This document shows, one piece after another, positions 6,956 to 14,451 of a DNA stretch of 29,990 nucleotides (position 1 is the first letter of the stretch; the number at the start of each line of letters is the position of its first letter). The position numbers and the translations under genes are program-made. Origin of the DNA: DATAEK01 sp036258055 (GTDB lineage Bacteria; Acidobacteriota; Vicinamibacteria; Vicinamibacterales; 2-12-FULL-66-21); contig DATAEK010000414.1 in NCBI GenBank assembly GCA_036258055.1, positions 1 to 29,990 on the forward strand. The letters run 5' to 3'. Under the pieces are notes generated by a model. It did no database searches, had not been told where the DNA came from, and saw only the letters and a program-made list of their open reading frames with translations.

Positions 6956-7543
6956 TTACAACGCGGTCAGCAGGCTGGCGCCCGTGAGCGCCAGCGCGGC
7001 GATGAGGAGCCACGGCGCCGCCGCCGCGGTCGCCGGCACCGGCGATTCCACGGTCGTGCCCAAGGCCTCAGAAGTCCAGCTCGAAACCCGCTGCCACGCG
7101 GCGAAGGTGGCGGCAAGCGCACCGATCGCGAGGACCCATCCCGCGCCGAGCAGCGCGCGGGGAATGCCGTCACGCATGCCCGGCAGCCACACACTGAGCG
7201 CCGCGGAAAGCGCCCAGGCGCCGACGGCCATAACCGCGATCAGCCGGAGTTGTCCAAGCGCGCGTTCGGCAGCCTGACGACGAAGCTCGGCCCGGACCGC
7301 GCGTTCTGCGCGCTGCCGCTCGGCCTCGATCTGACCGCGCTCCAGCTCCAACCGGGCGCTGTCGCGATCGAACGCTTCCTTCAAGGCTGCAACGACCACG
7401 CCCGCGAGACGCGTTTCCAAGGCGCCGAGCGGTCCGGCGGCCGTGAGAGGTCCGCTGCGGTCGGGGACTCCACGCCATCTCGCGGTCAGCTGCGCGAGAC
7501 CGCCGACCGTATCCAGCACGCGCATCCACTGAGCCACACCCAT
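6956..7543 (-). CDS. Membrane protein of unknown function
   Basis: A 195-residue protein I do not recognise. Residues 1-~50 are amphipathic. Residues ~50-95 form a charged, Glu/Arg-rich helix (DRDSARLELERGQIEAERQR), probably a coiled coil. Three hydrophobic segments follow at ~98-118 (LRLIAVMAVGAWALSAAL), ~127-148 (ALLGAGWVLAIGALAATFAA) and ~173-194 (APWLLIAALALTGASLLTAL). A cytoplasmic coiled coil on a three-helix membrane anchor is the simplest reading. It is first in the minus-strand operon with the glutaredoxin fusion and glgB. The ATG at 7543 has no good Shine-Dalgarno sequence, but a promoter-like pair ends six bases upstream. Confidence 0.68.
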   Translation of the reverse strand: MGVAQWMRVLDTVGGLAQLTARWRGVPDRSGPLTAAGPLGALETRLAGVVVAALKEAFDRDSARLELERGQIEAERQRAERAVRAELRRQAAERALGQLRLIAVMAVGAWALSAALSVWLPGMRDGIPRALLGAGWVLAIGALAATFAAWQRVSSWTSEALGTTVESPVPATAAAAPWLLIAALALTGASLLTAL

Positions 7544-7549
7544 TGCTTC

Positions 7550-7578
7550 AGCTTATGAACGACCCGCTGTGGAATCAA
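7550..7578 (-). promoter_or_regulatory. Candidate promoter of the membrane protein-grx-glgB operon
   Basis: On the minus strand TTGATT (7578-7573) is followed after exactly 17 bases by TAAGCT (7555-7550). Six bases later comes the ATG at 7543. This matches 4 of 6 bases of the -35 consensus and the TANNNT core of the -10. Transcription starting about seven bases after the -10 would begin at the start codon itself, giving a leaderless message. Confidence 0.5.
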
Positions 7579-7605
7579 GCCCGGCCACGGCGATTTCTTG
7601 TCGCG

Positions 7606-7640
7606 GTCCGCTGACCGCTGGCCCCCTGGTCCCTCACCAT
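7606..7640. repeat. Degenerate heptamer array
   Basis: Five 7-base units can be laid out: GTCCGCT, GACCGCT, GGCCCCC, TGGTCCC, TCACCAT. The first two resemble the GTCCGCN array at 25214, and the rest are poorly conserved. It lies in the gap between the divergent membrane protein gene and the small acidic protein gene. Confidence 0.35.
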
Positions 7641-7754
7641 GGAACGACTTCAAGCTAAGCCTTTATCGCCCTCGCTGAGCTCGTGCGGGCGCGGATCATG
7701 AATGACGTACGACAACCGCGCGCAAGCCCGATCCGGCGCGCGGGTGGAGGGATC

Positions 7755-7949
7755 ATGAGTGACGACAAACCAACGTCATCAGCACCCAAGGCTGACCCGG
7801 CTGCGGAGACCAGGCCGCCTGAGCCTGGCGCTCGTGCGCACACCGGCGATCCGCGTCTGATACCGGGCGGCGCGCACGGTTCGTCGATCGAGATCGGGAT
7901 GTCCGCCCTGAATCCAGACGACGTGCCAGTGGCGGACGAAACGCCGTAG
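7755..7949 (+). CDS. Small acidic hypothetical protein
   Basis: A 64-residue protein starting MSDDKPTSSAPKADPAAETR and ending SALNPDDVPVADETP. It is rich in Pro, Ala, Asp and Glu, with no membrane segment or recognisable domain, and is probably disordered. The ATG at 7755 is chosen over a GTG at 7683 in the same frame because GGAGGG lies four bases upstream. The remaining frame up to the GTG is Arg-rich and looks non-coding. The gene is 73 bases upstream of the methyltransferase on the same strand. It could be a spurious frame, but the strong ribosome-binding site argues for translation. Confidence 0.5.
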   Translation: MSDDKPTSSAPKADPAAETRPPEPGARAHTGDPRLIPGGAHGSSIEIGMSALNPDDVPVADETP

Positions 7950-8008
7950 CGGATCGAATCGAGCGCGCGCGCGAACCCGCAGTCGAATCGAGGCACCTTC
8001 GCTTCGAG

Positions 8009-8014
8009 TATGCT
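8009..8014 (+). promoter_or_regulatory. Candidate -10 box placing a leaderless start on the methyltransferase gene
   Basis: TATGCT ends eight bases before the GTG at 8023. There is no Shine-Dalgarno sequence before that GTG. No good -35 hexamer is visible at 16-18 bases, so this rests on the -10 and its spacing to the start. Confidence 0.35.
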
Positions 8015-8022
8015 CACCGCGC

Positions 8023-9354
8023 GTGTTCGATCGGCTCTTCGCCCTCACGCGCCGCGCCCGATCGCGGCTGCAGCGCTGGTCGCGCGATGCGGACCGCGAC
8101 TTCCATGACGCCGCGTTCAGCCAGCGCGCGTACGACCCATTCTCTGCTTCGTACCCGGGCTTTCTGACCATCCGCCGGTTCGCTGAACTGGCGGCACCAC
8201 ACCTCACGGGGACGCGCCTGGTCGTCGATCTCGGCTGCGGGCCGGCCGAAATCACCGGTGAGCTGGCCCGGCGCTTCCCCGCGGCGCATTTCGTCGGTGT
8301 CGATCACAGCGCTTCGGCGATTGCGCAGGCCAAGGAGAACGCCTCGCGCCTGCAGCTGACGAACATCGAGTTCGCGGTCGCGGACGTCGAAACTTTCGAC
8401 CCGCCCGCGGGCGCGGACATCATCCTGATGTTCGATTCGTTTCATCACCTGATCGATCCCGCGTGCTTCGTGCGACGGATCCGCGTCGATCGGTTCTTTC
8501 TCGTCGAACCTGCAGGCGATCGGCTCGGTGGCTGGCGTCGAAGCGACGAGTTCGACTGGTTGCCGCAGGAACTGGACAAGGTCCGCGCGCGAATCGAGCA
8601 CGCGCTCGGCGACGGATCGATCGCCCCAGCCACTCCGGCGTCGCTGACGGCCGGACGCGCGATCGAGCATCGGTATCCGCTGGAGGACTACCAGCGGTTC
8701 TTCTCCGCATTCGATCTGACGGTGCACGGGACGATCTTCGGGTTCGATGCGTATCCGCCCCAGCCCGCCTACGAAAGCCCGTGGCGGGCACGGCTGATGG
8801 CGACGTCCTATGAGCTGTTGAGCGAGATCGAGTCGAAGATGATCGACCGCGGCCGTGACCTCGACGCGAAGCACTGGACGATCTTCGCGCAGCGCGCCGC
8901 CGGACCGGGGCGACTTGTCCGCCCCGAGCGCGCGTCGCTCGACCGGCCCGCGCGTCCGGACCCAGAAGGCTTGGCGAGGATCACCGGTCAATTCGACGCG
9001 GCGTACCGCGATCCCGTCATCCCCTCGTCGATCCGTGCACGCGAGATCGTTCACGCGGAGGTGACGGTCGAAAACCGCAGCTGGCGCGCGTGGCGAAGTG
9101 ATGCCACCGCCACACCCGTCCATCTGAGCTACCACTGGCTGGATTCGCGCGGCCGTGTCGTGGTCAGCGATGGTGTGCGGACGCCGCTCCCTCGAGCGAT
9201 CGAGCCGGGTGAGACCGCCACGGTCGCGTTCCGCGTCGAAGCTCCCGGGTCGCCCGCCCAGTACATCCTCGAGATCGATCTCGTCGAGGAATCCGTCAGC
9301 TGGTTCACCGCCGCAGGCGTGGTCGGCCTCCGTCTACGGATCGCGGTCGTTTGA
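8023..9354 (+). CDS. Class I SAM-dependent methyltransferase with C-terminal beta-sandwich domain
   Basis: A 443-residue protein. Residues ~60-165 form a Rossmann-type methyltransferase domain. Motif I is VVDLGCGPAEITGEL (glycine loop at 69-75) and the acidic motif II is FVGVDHSASAI. Motif IV is ADIILMFDSFHHL. A middle region to ~330 is specific to this protein. The last ~110 residues look like an immunoglobulin-type beta-sandwich (HAEVTVENRSWRAW, VHLSYHWLDSRGRVV, AIEPGETATVAFRVEAP). I know similar tail domains on enzymes and transporters of surface polysaccharide synthesis, where they may bind glycans. The substrate is therefore guessed to be a carbohydrate or lipid-linked sugar. No signal peptide is seen, so the protein is cytoplasmic. 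The start is a GTG at 8023 without a clear ribosome-binding site. Confidence 0.82.
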   Translation: MFDRLFALTRRARSRLQRWSRDADRDFHDAAFSQRAYDPFSASYPGFLTIRRFAELAAPHLTGTRLVVDLGCGPAEITGELARRFPAAHFVGVDHSASAIAQAKENASRLQLTNIEFAVADVETFDPPAGADIILMFDSFHHLIDPACFVRRIRVDRFFLVEPAGDRLGGWRRSDEFDWLPQELDKVRARIEHALGDGSIAPATPASLTAGRAIEHRYPLEDYQRFFSAFDLTVHGTIFGFDAYPPQPAYESPWRARLMATSYELLSEIESKMIDRGRDLDAKHWTIFAQRAAGPGRLVRPERASLDRPARPDPEGLARITGQFDAAYRDPVIPSSIRAREIVHAEVTVENRSWRAWRSDATATPVHLSYHWLDSRGRVVVSDGVRTPLPRAIEPGETATVAFRVEAPGSPAQYILEIDLVEESVSWFTAAGVVGLRLRIAVV

Positions 9355-9512
9355 AGGGGACTGGCGCGCGACAGAATGGTAATCGGCCTGACAATATGCT
9401 TCTCGAGAGTGGCGGACCAGGTCTCCTTCACGACTCCTAGGCCCATTACAGTCAACGAGTTGCCGCGGCACGGCATGAATCCACGCCGGGCGCGCGCCTT
9501 GCTCATGAGGCC

Positions 9513-10148
9513 GTGGCTGTGTGTGTACGTCTGCCCACCCTCTCGCGACCAGGACAATCGACGCGGCCGGCTTCGACGCCCGGGGCGCGCACGTGCCTCC
9601 TGTTCATCCTCCTTTTTACGGCGCTCCTGACGGCGTCGCCGTGGGCACGCACCGCCGATCGCCGTGGACCGTCGGAGTACGAGGCCAAGTCCGCTCTCGT
9701 CATCAGCCTGATCAAGTTCGTCGACTGGCCGGCCGGCACTTTCACCGACCGGCGTGCGCCGATGATCGTGGGCGTCCTCGGTGACGGCCCCGCGGACGTC
9801 GTCGAACGCTGCCTGCAAGGCAAGCTCGCGCGCGAGCGGCGGCTCGTCGTACGCCGGTACCGTCACGCGCGCGATCTGGAAGCGGTGCACGTGCTCTTCG
9901 TGTTCAGCGAGGCATCATCCCAGCTGGCCGAGGTGCGGCGGACGCTCCGGCCGGGCCACGTCCTCACGATCACGGAAGTACCCGGCGCGGGCGTGACGGA
10001 TGCGGTCATCAACCTGCTGCCGGTGGGGCCGCGATACGGCTTTGCGGTGAACCTCGATCAGGCCGACGAGGCCGGTCTTCGGATCAGCCCCAATCTGCTC
10101 ACGCTTTCGCGCGAAGTTCACAGCACGCGGCTCCGGAGGCAGGGCTGA
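9513..10148 (+). CDS. YfiR-family periplasmic regulator (DUF4154)
   Basis: A 211-residue exported protein. A long basic N-terminus is followed by a hydrophobic signal segment (CLLFILLFTALLTASPWA, residues 28-45). The mature part opens with the family's most conserved block, EYEAKSALVISLIKFVDWP (55-73). IVGVLGDGP, the central VHVLFVFSEASSQL and a terminal GLRISPNLLTLSREV also fit the family. YfiR of Pseudomonas binds the periplasmic domain of the cyclase YfiN and holds it inactive. Here only one cysteine (in VERCLQG) remains after signal cleavage, so the redox disulfide control described for YfiR is unlikely. The stop codon shares one base with the start of the next gene (TGATG), a sign of translational coupling. 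The GTG start is the best in-frame choice, but the exact start is uncertain. Confidence 0.85.
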   Translation: MAVCVRLPTLSRPGQSTRPASTPGARTCLLFILLFTALLTASPWARTADRRGPSEYEAKSALVISLIKFVDWPAGTFTDRRAPMIVGVLGDGPADVVERCLQGKLARERRLVVRRYRHARDLEAVHVLFVFSEASSQLAEVRRTLRPGHVLTITEVPGAGVTDAVINLLPVGPRYGFAVNLDQADEAGLRISPNLLTLSREVHSTRLRRQG

Positions 10149-11710
10149 TGCAGCCCGATTTCCGCCGCTCGATCCGCTGGCAGCTGACGCGGCTGATGAT
10201 GGCGACGGCGCTCCTGGCGCTGCTGCTCACGAGCGCGCTCCTCATCGGCTACGAGTTCTTCACCGCGCGGCGGGCGCTGGCGCGTGACCTCGAGCGGACC
10301 GCCGACATGGTCGGCGTGACGACGACCGCCGCCCTCCAGTTCGACGACAGGCGCGCCGCACAGGAGCTGCTGCAGAACCTGAAGGTGGATCCACAGGTCG
10401 TCGAAGGCACGCTCTACGACAGCCGGCGGCAGATTCGCGCCCACTGGTATCGCGACGCGATTGCGAAGCCACTCGCCGGCACCGTCACGATTGAACGGCC
10501 GATCGTCCTGGACAAACAGTGGCTCGGAACCATCAGCATCATGGGCGACCTCAGCGGCGCCTACATGCGCTGGCAGGGCTACGCCACGCTCGTGCTGATC
10601 GTGCTCGCGGTGTCGATGTGGGCGGCGTTTCTCGTGTCGCTCAGCCTGCAGCGCCGGATCTCGGTGCCGATTCTGCACCTCGCCGATCGCGCCGAGCACG
10701 TCTCGACGACCAAGGACTACTCCATTCGCGTCACGCGCAGCCGCGAGGACGAGATCGGCGTCCTGTTCGACCGCTTCAACGACATGCTCGAACGGATTGC
10801 GGAGACGGATCAGGCGCTCCGCCGCGCCCACGACGATCTCGAGGAGCGCGTCCGCCAGCGGACCGCGGCGCTGCGATGGGAAATCACCGAGCGGGAGCGC
10901 ACGGAACAGCAGCTGGTGATCGCCAAGGACGCCGCGGAAGCGGCGAGCCGCGCGAAGAGCAGCTTCCTCGCGAACATGAGCCACGAGCTTCGCACACCGC
11001 TCAACGCCATCATCGGCTACAGCGAGATGATGATCGAGGACGCGGACGCCACCAGCCATGCGTACGCGGACGACCTGCGCAAGATCCGGCAGTCGAGCCA
11101 GCACCTGCTGACGATCATCACCGACGTCCTCGACATCTCGAAGATCGAGGCGGGCAAGATCACGCTGATGCCCGAGGCCTTCGAGGTCTCGGCGCTGATC
11201 GAGGACGTGACCGCGTCCGCGCTCGCGCTCGCCGCGCGCAACGGCAACGGGCTCGAAACGGGTCCGCTCGGCGGGCTGGGCACGAGCGTCAACGACGTCA
11301 CCCGGGTGCGGCAGGTTCTGCTCAATCTGATCAGCAACGCCGCGAAGTTCACCGATCACGGCCGCATCCGGATCGACGCGTCGCGCGATCGTGCCGGCAG
11401 CGACGCCTGGCTGACGTTCCGCGTCGAGGACACCGGCATCGGCATGACGCCCAGCCAGATGTCACGGCTCTTCTCAGAGTTCGAGCAGGCGGATCCGTCG
11501 ACCACGCGGAAGTACGGCGGGACGGGCCTCGGTCTCGCAATCAGCCGCCGTCTCTGTCACCTGATGGGCGGGGACATCTCGGTCGAAAGCACACCCGGCA
11601 AGGGATCGACCTTCACCGTCACACTCCCGGCCGTGCTGCCGGAGAGTCCAGCCAGACCCTCGGCGGCCGCTGCCACACCGGCGCTCATCGCCGCGGCGGC
11701 GCAGATCTGA
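10148..11710 (+). CDS. Membrane hybrid-partner histidine kinase: CHASE8-like sensor, HAMP, HisKA, HATPase
   Basis: A 520-residue inner-membrane sensor kinase. The first membrane helix spans ~15-36 and the second ~144-166. The periplasmic loop between them has the pattern TADMVGVTTTAALQFDD, then LLQNLKVDPQVVEGTLYDS, which resembles CHASE8, the domain that YfiR controls in YfiN. A HAMP region (168-220) and a coiled coil (220-270) follow. HisKA holds the phospho-acceptor His279 in SSFLANMSHELRTPLNAIIG. HATPase_c has its N box around Asn397, G1 DTGIG at 428-432 and G2 GGTGLGL at 457-463. The kinase core is intact and there is no receiver domain. It is coupled to the YfiR gene and followed 19 bases later by its probable response regulator. 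Confidence 0.93.
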   Translation: MQPDFRRSIRWQLTRLMMATALLALLLTSALLIGYEFFTARRALARDLERTADMVGVTTTAALQFDDRRAAQELLQNLKVDPQVVEGTLYDSRRQIRAHWYRDAIAKPLAGTVTIERPIVLDKQWLGTISIMGDLSGAYMRWQGYATLVLIVLAVSMWAAFLVSLSLQRRISVPILHLADRAEHVSTTKDYSIRVTRSREDEIGVLFDRFNDMLERIAETDQALRRAHDDLEERVRQRTAALRWEITERERTEQQLVIAKDAAEAASRAKSSFLANMSHELRTPLNAIIGYSEMMIEDADATSHAYADDLRKIRQSSQHLLTIITDVLDISKIEAGKITLMPEAFEVSALIEDVTASALALAARNGNGLETGPLGGLGTSVNDVTRVRQVLLNLISNAAKFTDHGRIRIDASRDRAGSDAWLTFRVEDTGIGMTPSQMSRLFSEFEQADPSTTRKYGGTGLGLAISRRLCHLMGGDISVESTPGKGSTFTVTLPAVLPESPARPSAAAATPALIAAAAQI

Positions 11711-11729
11711 TCATGTCCAAGGACACACG

Positions 11730-13886
11730 ATGACGACGACGAAACCCCCCACGCTCCTGGTCGTCGACGACGACGAGCTGAATCGCGACATGCTGGGCCG
11801 GCGTCTCGAACGCAACGGGTTCCGCGTCCTGACGGCGGCCGGCGGCACCGAGGCACTCGCGATCATCGCGAAACGCGGCTGCGATCTCGTCCTGCTCGAC
11901 GTGATGATGCCGGACATCAGCGGTCTCGACGTGCTCAGAACGATCCGCGCGACGGCGCCGAGCGAGCGGCTCCCGGTGATCATGGTCACCGCCCGGGCGC
12001 ACAGCCAGGACGTGGTGCAGGCGTTGGAGCTCGGCGCGAACGACTACGTCACGAAGCCCGTGGACCTGCCCGTGGCGCTGGCGCGGATCCGCGCGCAGCT
12101 CGCGAGGCGCGACGCGGAGCGCGCGCTCGAAGACAGCGAAGAGCGCTACGCGCTCGCGCTTCGCGGGACCAACGACGGCCTGTGGGACTGGAAGGTCGAT
12201 ACGGGAGCCGTGTACTACTCGGCGCGCTGGAACGCGCTCGTTGGCCTCCCGGAAGAGGAAAAGACGGGCACGCTGTCGCTCTGGGAGAGCCTCATCCACC
12301 CCGATGATCTCAGCCGCGTGCGGCAGGCCCTCGCGGATCACGTCAACGGGCTGACCCCGCACTTCGAAATCGACCACCGCGTCCGGCACGCGACCGGATT
12401 CTGGCGCTGGATGCTGGCGCGCGGCGTCGCCGAGCGGAGCGCGAGCGGCACGGCCTCGCGCGTGGCGGGCTCGCTGACCGACATCACCGAAGCGAAGGTG
12501 GCCGACGCCCTGACCGGGCTTCCCAACCGCGTGCTCTTCTCGGATCGTCTCGCGCGACTCGTCGCGCATGTCAGGCGCTCGCCCGACTACCAGTTCGCGC
12601 TGCTCTTCCTGGATCTCGATCGATTCAAGTACATCAACGACAGCTTCGGCCACTCCGCCGGTGATCAGTTCCTCGTCCACGTCGCCCAGCGCCTGGAGCA
12701 GACGCTGCGGTCGAATGACACCGTGGCCCGGTTCGTTCAAGACACCGACCGCGGATCCGCGCTCGGCGGACCGGTACTCGCGCGGTTCGGCGGCGACGAG
12801 TTCGCGATCATTCTGTCGGCCATCAACGACGCGTCCGACGCGACGAAGGTGGCGGATCGCATCGCCCAGGCGCTCGCCGAACCCTTCCTGCTGTGCAGCC
12901 GGACGATCTACACGACCGCCTCGATCGGGATTGCGCTCAGCCATCTCGGCTACGAGCGGGCGGAGGACATGCTTCGCGACGCGGACACTGCGCTCTACCG
13001 GGCGAAGGCGGTCGGGCGCGCGCGGTTCGAGGTCTTCGACGCCGCCATGCGCGCGGAGGTCGTGGAGCGGCTGGGCGTGGAAACCGAGATGCGCCACGCG
13101 CTGGACGCGGGTGAGTTCGGGGTCTACTACCAGCCCATCGTGTCGCTCGCGACCGGCGATGTGCGCGCGCTCGAAGCGCTTCTCCGCTGGCATCACCCGC
13201 GGCGCGGGCTGCTGTCGGCCGGCGAGTTCATCGCCGTCGCGGAAGACAGCGGGCTCATCGTGCCCATCAACTTCTGGGTCATCAAGGAAGCGTGCCGTCA
13301 GCTGGCCGAGTGGAAGGAGACCAACCCTGACCTCACCGTGACGGTCAACCTCTCGGCACGGTTGATCGGGATGCCCGACCTGCCCGAGCGCCTGCTCGAG
13401 ATCGTCACGCCAACCGGCGTCGAACCCGAGCGGATCGAGCTCGAGATCGTCGAGAACCTGGTGCTGGCCAGCCCGAATGAGCCGCACCTCACGCTGGAGC
13501 GGCTGCGGGCGTTGGGCTTCCGTCTGAGCATCGACGACTTCGGCACCGGCTACTCGTCGCTCAGTCATCTGCACTGTCTGCCGGTCAATCGGCTGAAGAT
13601 CGATCGGTCGTTCATTGCCAACAGCACCGACCGCTCGCTGCGAGGGATCGTTCGTACGATCGTCACGCTCGCCGAACATCTCGGTCTCGAGGTCGTCGCG
13701 GAGGGCGTCGAGACCACGGCCCAACTGGACGAGATCGTCGAATTGGGGTGCGGATTCGGGCAGGGCTATCACCTGCATCGGCCCGCGCCAGCGGAGGCGA
13801 TCTCGAAGCTGCTGAAGGTGATGAAGCCGGCGCAGAACCCGCCGGCGGATCGGCCCTCACGGACGTCACCGCGCGTGTCGGCCTGA
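11730..13886 (+). CDS. Response regulator REC-PAS-GGDEF-EAL, c-di-GMP turnover
   Basis: A 718-residue cytoplasmic regulator. The receiver domain (8-125) has Asp57 as phospho-acceptor in LVLLDVMMPDISG and Lys109 in YVTKPVD. A PAS domain with PAC segment follows (~132-255). The GGDEF domain (~257-435) has an intact FGGDEF at 353-358, and the EAL domain (~445-700) has EALLRW at 482, DDFGTGYSS at 602 and VAEGVET at 656. Both catalytic signatures look functional, so it could make and degrade c-di-GMP. No RxxD inhibitory site precedes GGDEF. Instead there is an extra stretch of about 18 residues (VQDTDRGSALGGPVL and flanks) between VARF and ARFGGDEF. An AAGGA lies six bases before the ATG at 11730. 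The gene is the output of the YfiR-kinase operon, and phosphorylation by the kinase is inferred. Confidence 0.93.
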   Translation: MTTTKPPTLLVVDDDELNRDMLGRRLERNGFRVLTAAGGTEALAIIAKRGCDLVLLDVMMPDISGLDVLRTIRATAPSERLPVIMVTARAHSQDVVQALELGANDYVTKPVDLPVALARIRAQLARRDAERALEDSEERYALALRGTNDGLWDWKVDTGAVYYSARWNALVGLPEEEKTGTLSLWESLIHPDDLSRVRQALADHVNGLTPHFEIDHRVRHATGFWRWMLARGVAERSASGTASRVAGSLTDITEAKVADALTGLPNRVLFSDRLARLVAHVRRSPDYQFALLFLDLDRFKYINDSFGHSAGDQFLVHVAQRLEQTLRSNDTVARFVQDTDRGSALGGPVLARFGGDEFAIILSAINDASDATKVADRIAQALAEPFLLCSRTIYTTASIGIALSHLGYERAEDMLRDADTALYRAKAVGRARFEVFDAAMRAEVVERLGVETEMRHALDAGEFGVYYQPIVSLATGDVRALEALLRWHHPRRGLLSAGEFIAVAEDSGLIVPINFWVIKEACRQLAEWKETNPDLTVTVNLSARLIGMPDLPERLLEIVTPTGVEPERIELEIVENLVLASPNEPHLTLERLRALGFRLSIDDFGTGYSSLSHLHCLPVNRLKIDRSFIANSTDRSLRGIVRTIVTLAEHLGLEVVAEGVETTAQLDEIVELGCGFGQGYHLHRPAPAEAISKLLKVMKPAQNPPADRPSRTSPRVSA

Positions 13887-14126
13887 TTTCACGCGACGCG
13901 CGACGCGCGCTCGGCCTCGGCCTCGCGGAGATCCGGGAAACGGCGCGATCCCGCCTTCGGCCATTTTCGTGGCCGTCGCACCTTGCCATTGCCCGTTTCC
14001 CATCGTGACGATCCGGTCCCAGCGATCCAATCACGCGGATCATCCGTCTGTTAGCTGTCGCTGACACCAAGCCGAGCGTGATCCATCCCCGTGCGGTAGC
14101 GACGTCCCCTAAACCTTCGAGATCAC
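13887..14126. other. Gene-free gap after the GGDEF-EAL gene
   Basis: This is the first part of the 565-base interval before the TonB receptor. I see no credible coding frame. It opens with a short CGACGCGCGACGCGCG run just after the stop and has no clear terminator with a T-tract. The rest of the interval holds the promoter and leader described separately. Confidence 0.5.
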
Positions 14127-14155
14127 TTGACACCGCGCGGCGGTTCCCTTATATC
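14127..14155 (+). promoter_or_regulatory. Sigma-70-like promoter of the TonB receptor locus
   Basis: A perfect TTGACA (14127-14132) is followed after 17 bases by TATATC (14150-14155), and the local sequence just downstream becomes A-rich. Transcription would start near 14162, about 290 bases before the receptor ATG at 14452. It is the best promoter match in the window. Confidence 0.72.
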
Positions 14156-14368
14156 CACACTGTTACAAAACAACAACACTCACTGCGCCGAGAGGATTGG
14201 TAGGACATTTCCCCAAACGACCCGGCTGCCGGCGCGCCGGAGAGACGCCAAGCTCATGAGGAGTTCCGACGCCCGGAGTGGGTCTCGCCGGACGAGTTCC
14301 AATGGCTGCAGGTGTTGGCACTCCCGATTCGGGCGGCAATCGTGAACAGCTTGCCAGACTTGCATGGC

Positions 14369-14395
14369 CGCGCGAAGGCAGCCGGCCTTCGCGCG
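14369..14395 (+). promoter_or_regulatory. Hairpin in the long leader of the TonB receptor gene
   Basis: CGCGCGAAGG (14369-14378) pairs perfectly with CCTTCGCGCG (14386-14395) around a 7-base loop. It sits about 57 bases before the start codon and upstream of a strong ribosome-binding site (GGAGG at 14440-14444). No run of T follows, so it is not an intrinsic terminator by itself. I cannot match the leader to a known riboswitch class, including the cobalamin type often found before TonB receptors. Confidence 0.5.
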
Positions 14396-14451
14396 CGTCC
14401 CTCGACGGGGCGGAGGGCTGAGGAGACTCCGGCGACAGCGGAGGGATTGTC

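Noticed and set aside
9376..9630. 84-codon plus-strand frame before the YfiR gene
   Set aside because: It overlaps the YfiR signal peptide region in another frame, is Arg/Ser-rich and has no ribosome-binding site.
10118..11359. 413-codon antisense frame opposite the histidine kinase
   Set aside because: Same composition effect; the plus strand encodes an intact kinase.
11685..13778. 697-codon open frame on the minus strand opposite the response regulator
   Set aside because: It mirrors the strongly biased third positions of a gene with clear REC, PAS, GGDEF and EAL domains. The protein is Arg/His/Asp-rich with no recognisable motif.
14256..14345. Short upstream frame in the leader of the TonB receptor gene
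   Set aside because: There is no ribosome-binding site and the codon use is unlike genes here; a regulatory leader peptide cannot be supported.
14162..14451. Cobalamin riboswitch in the receptor leader
   Set aside because: No B12-box-like core could be found; only a simple hairpin is supported.
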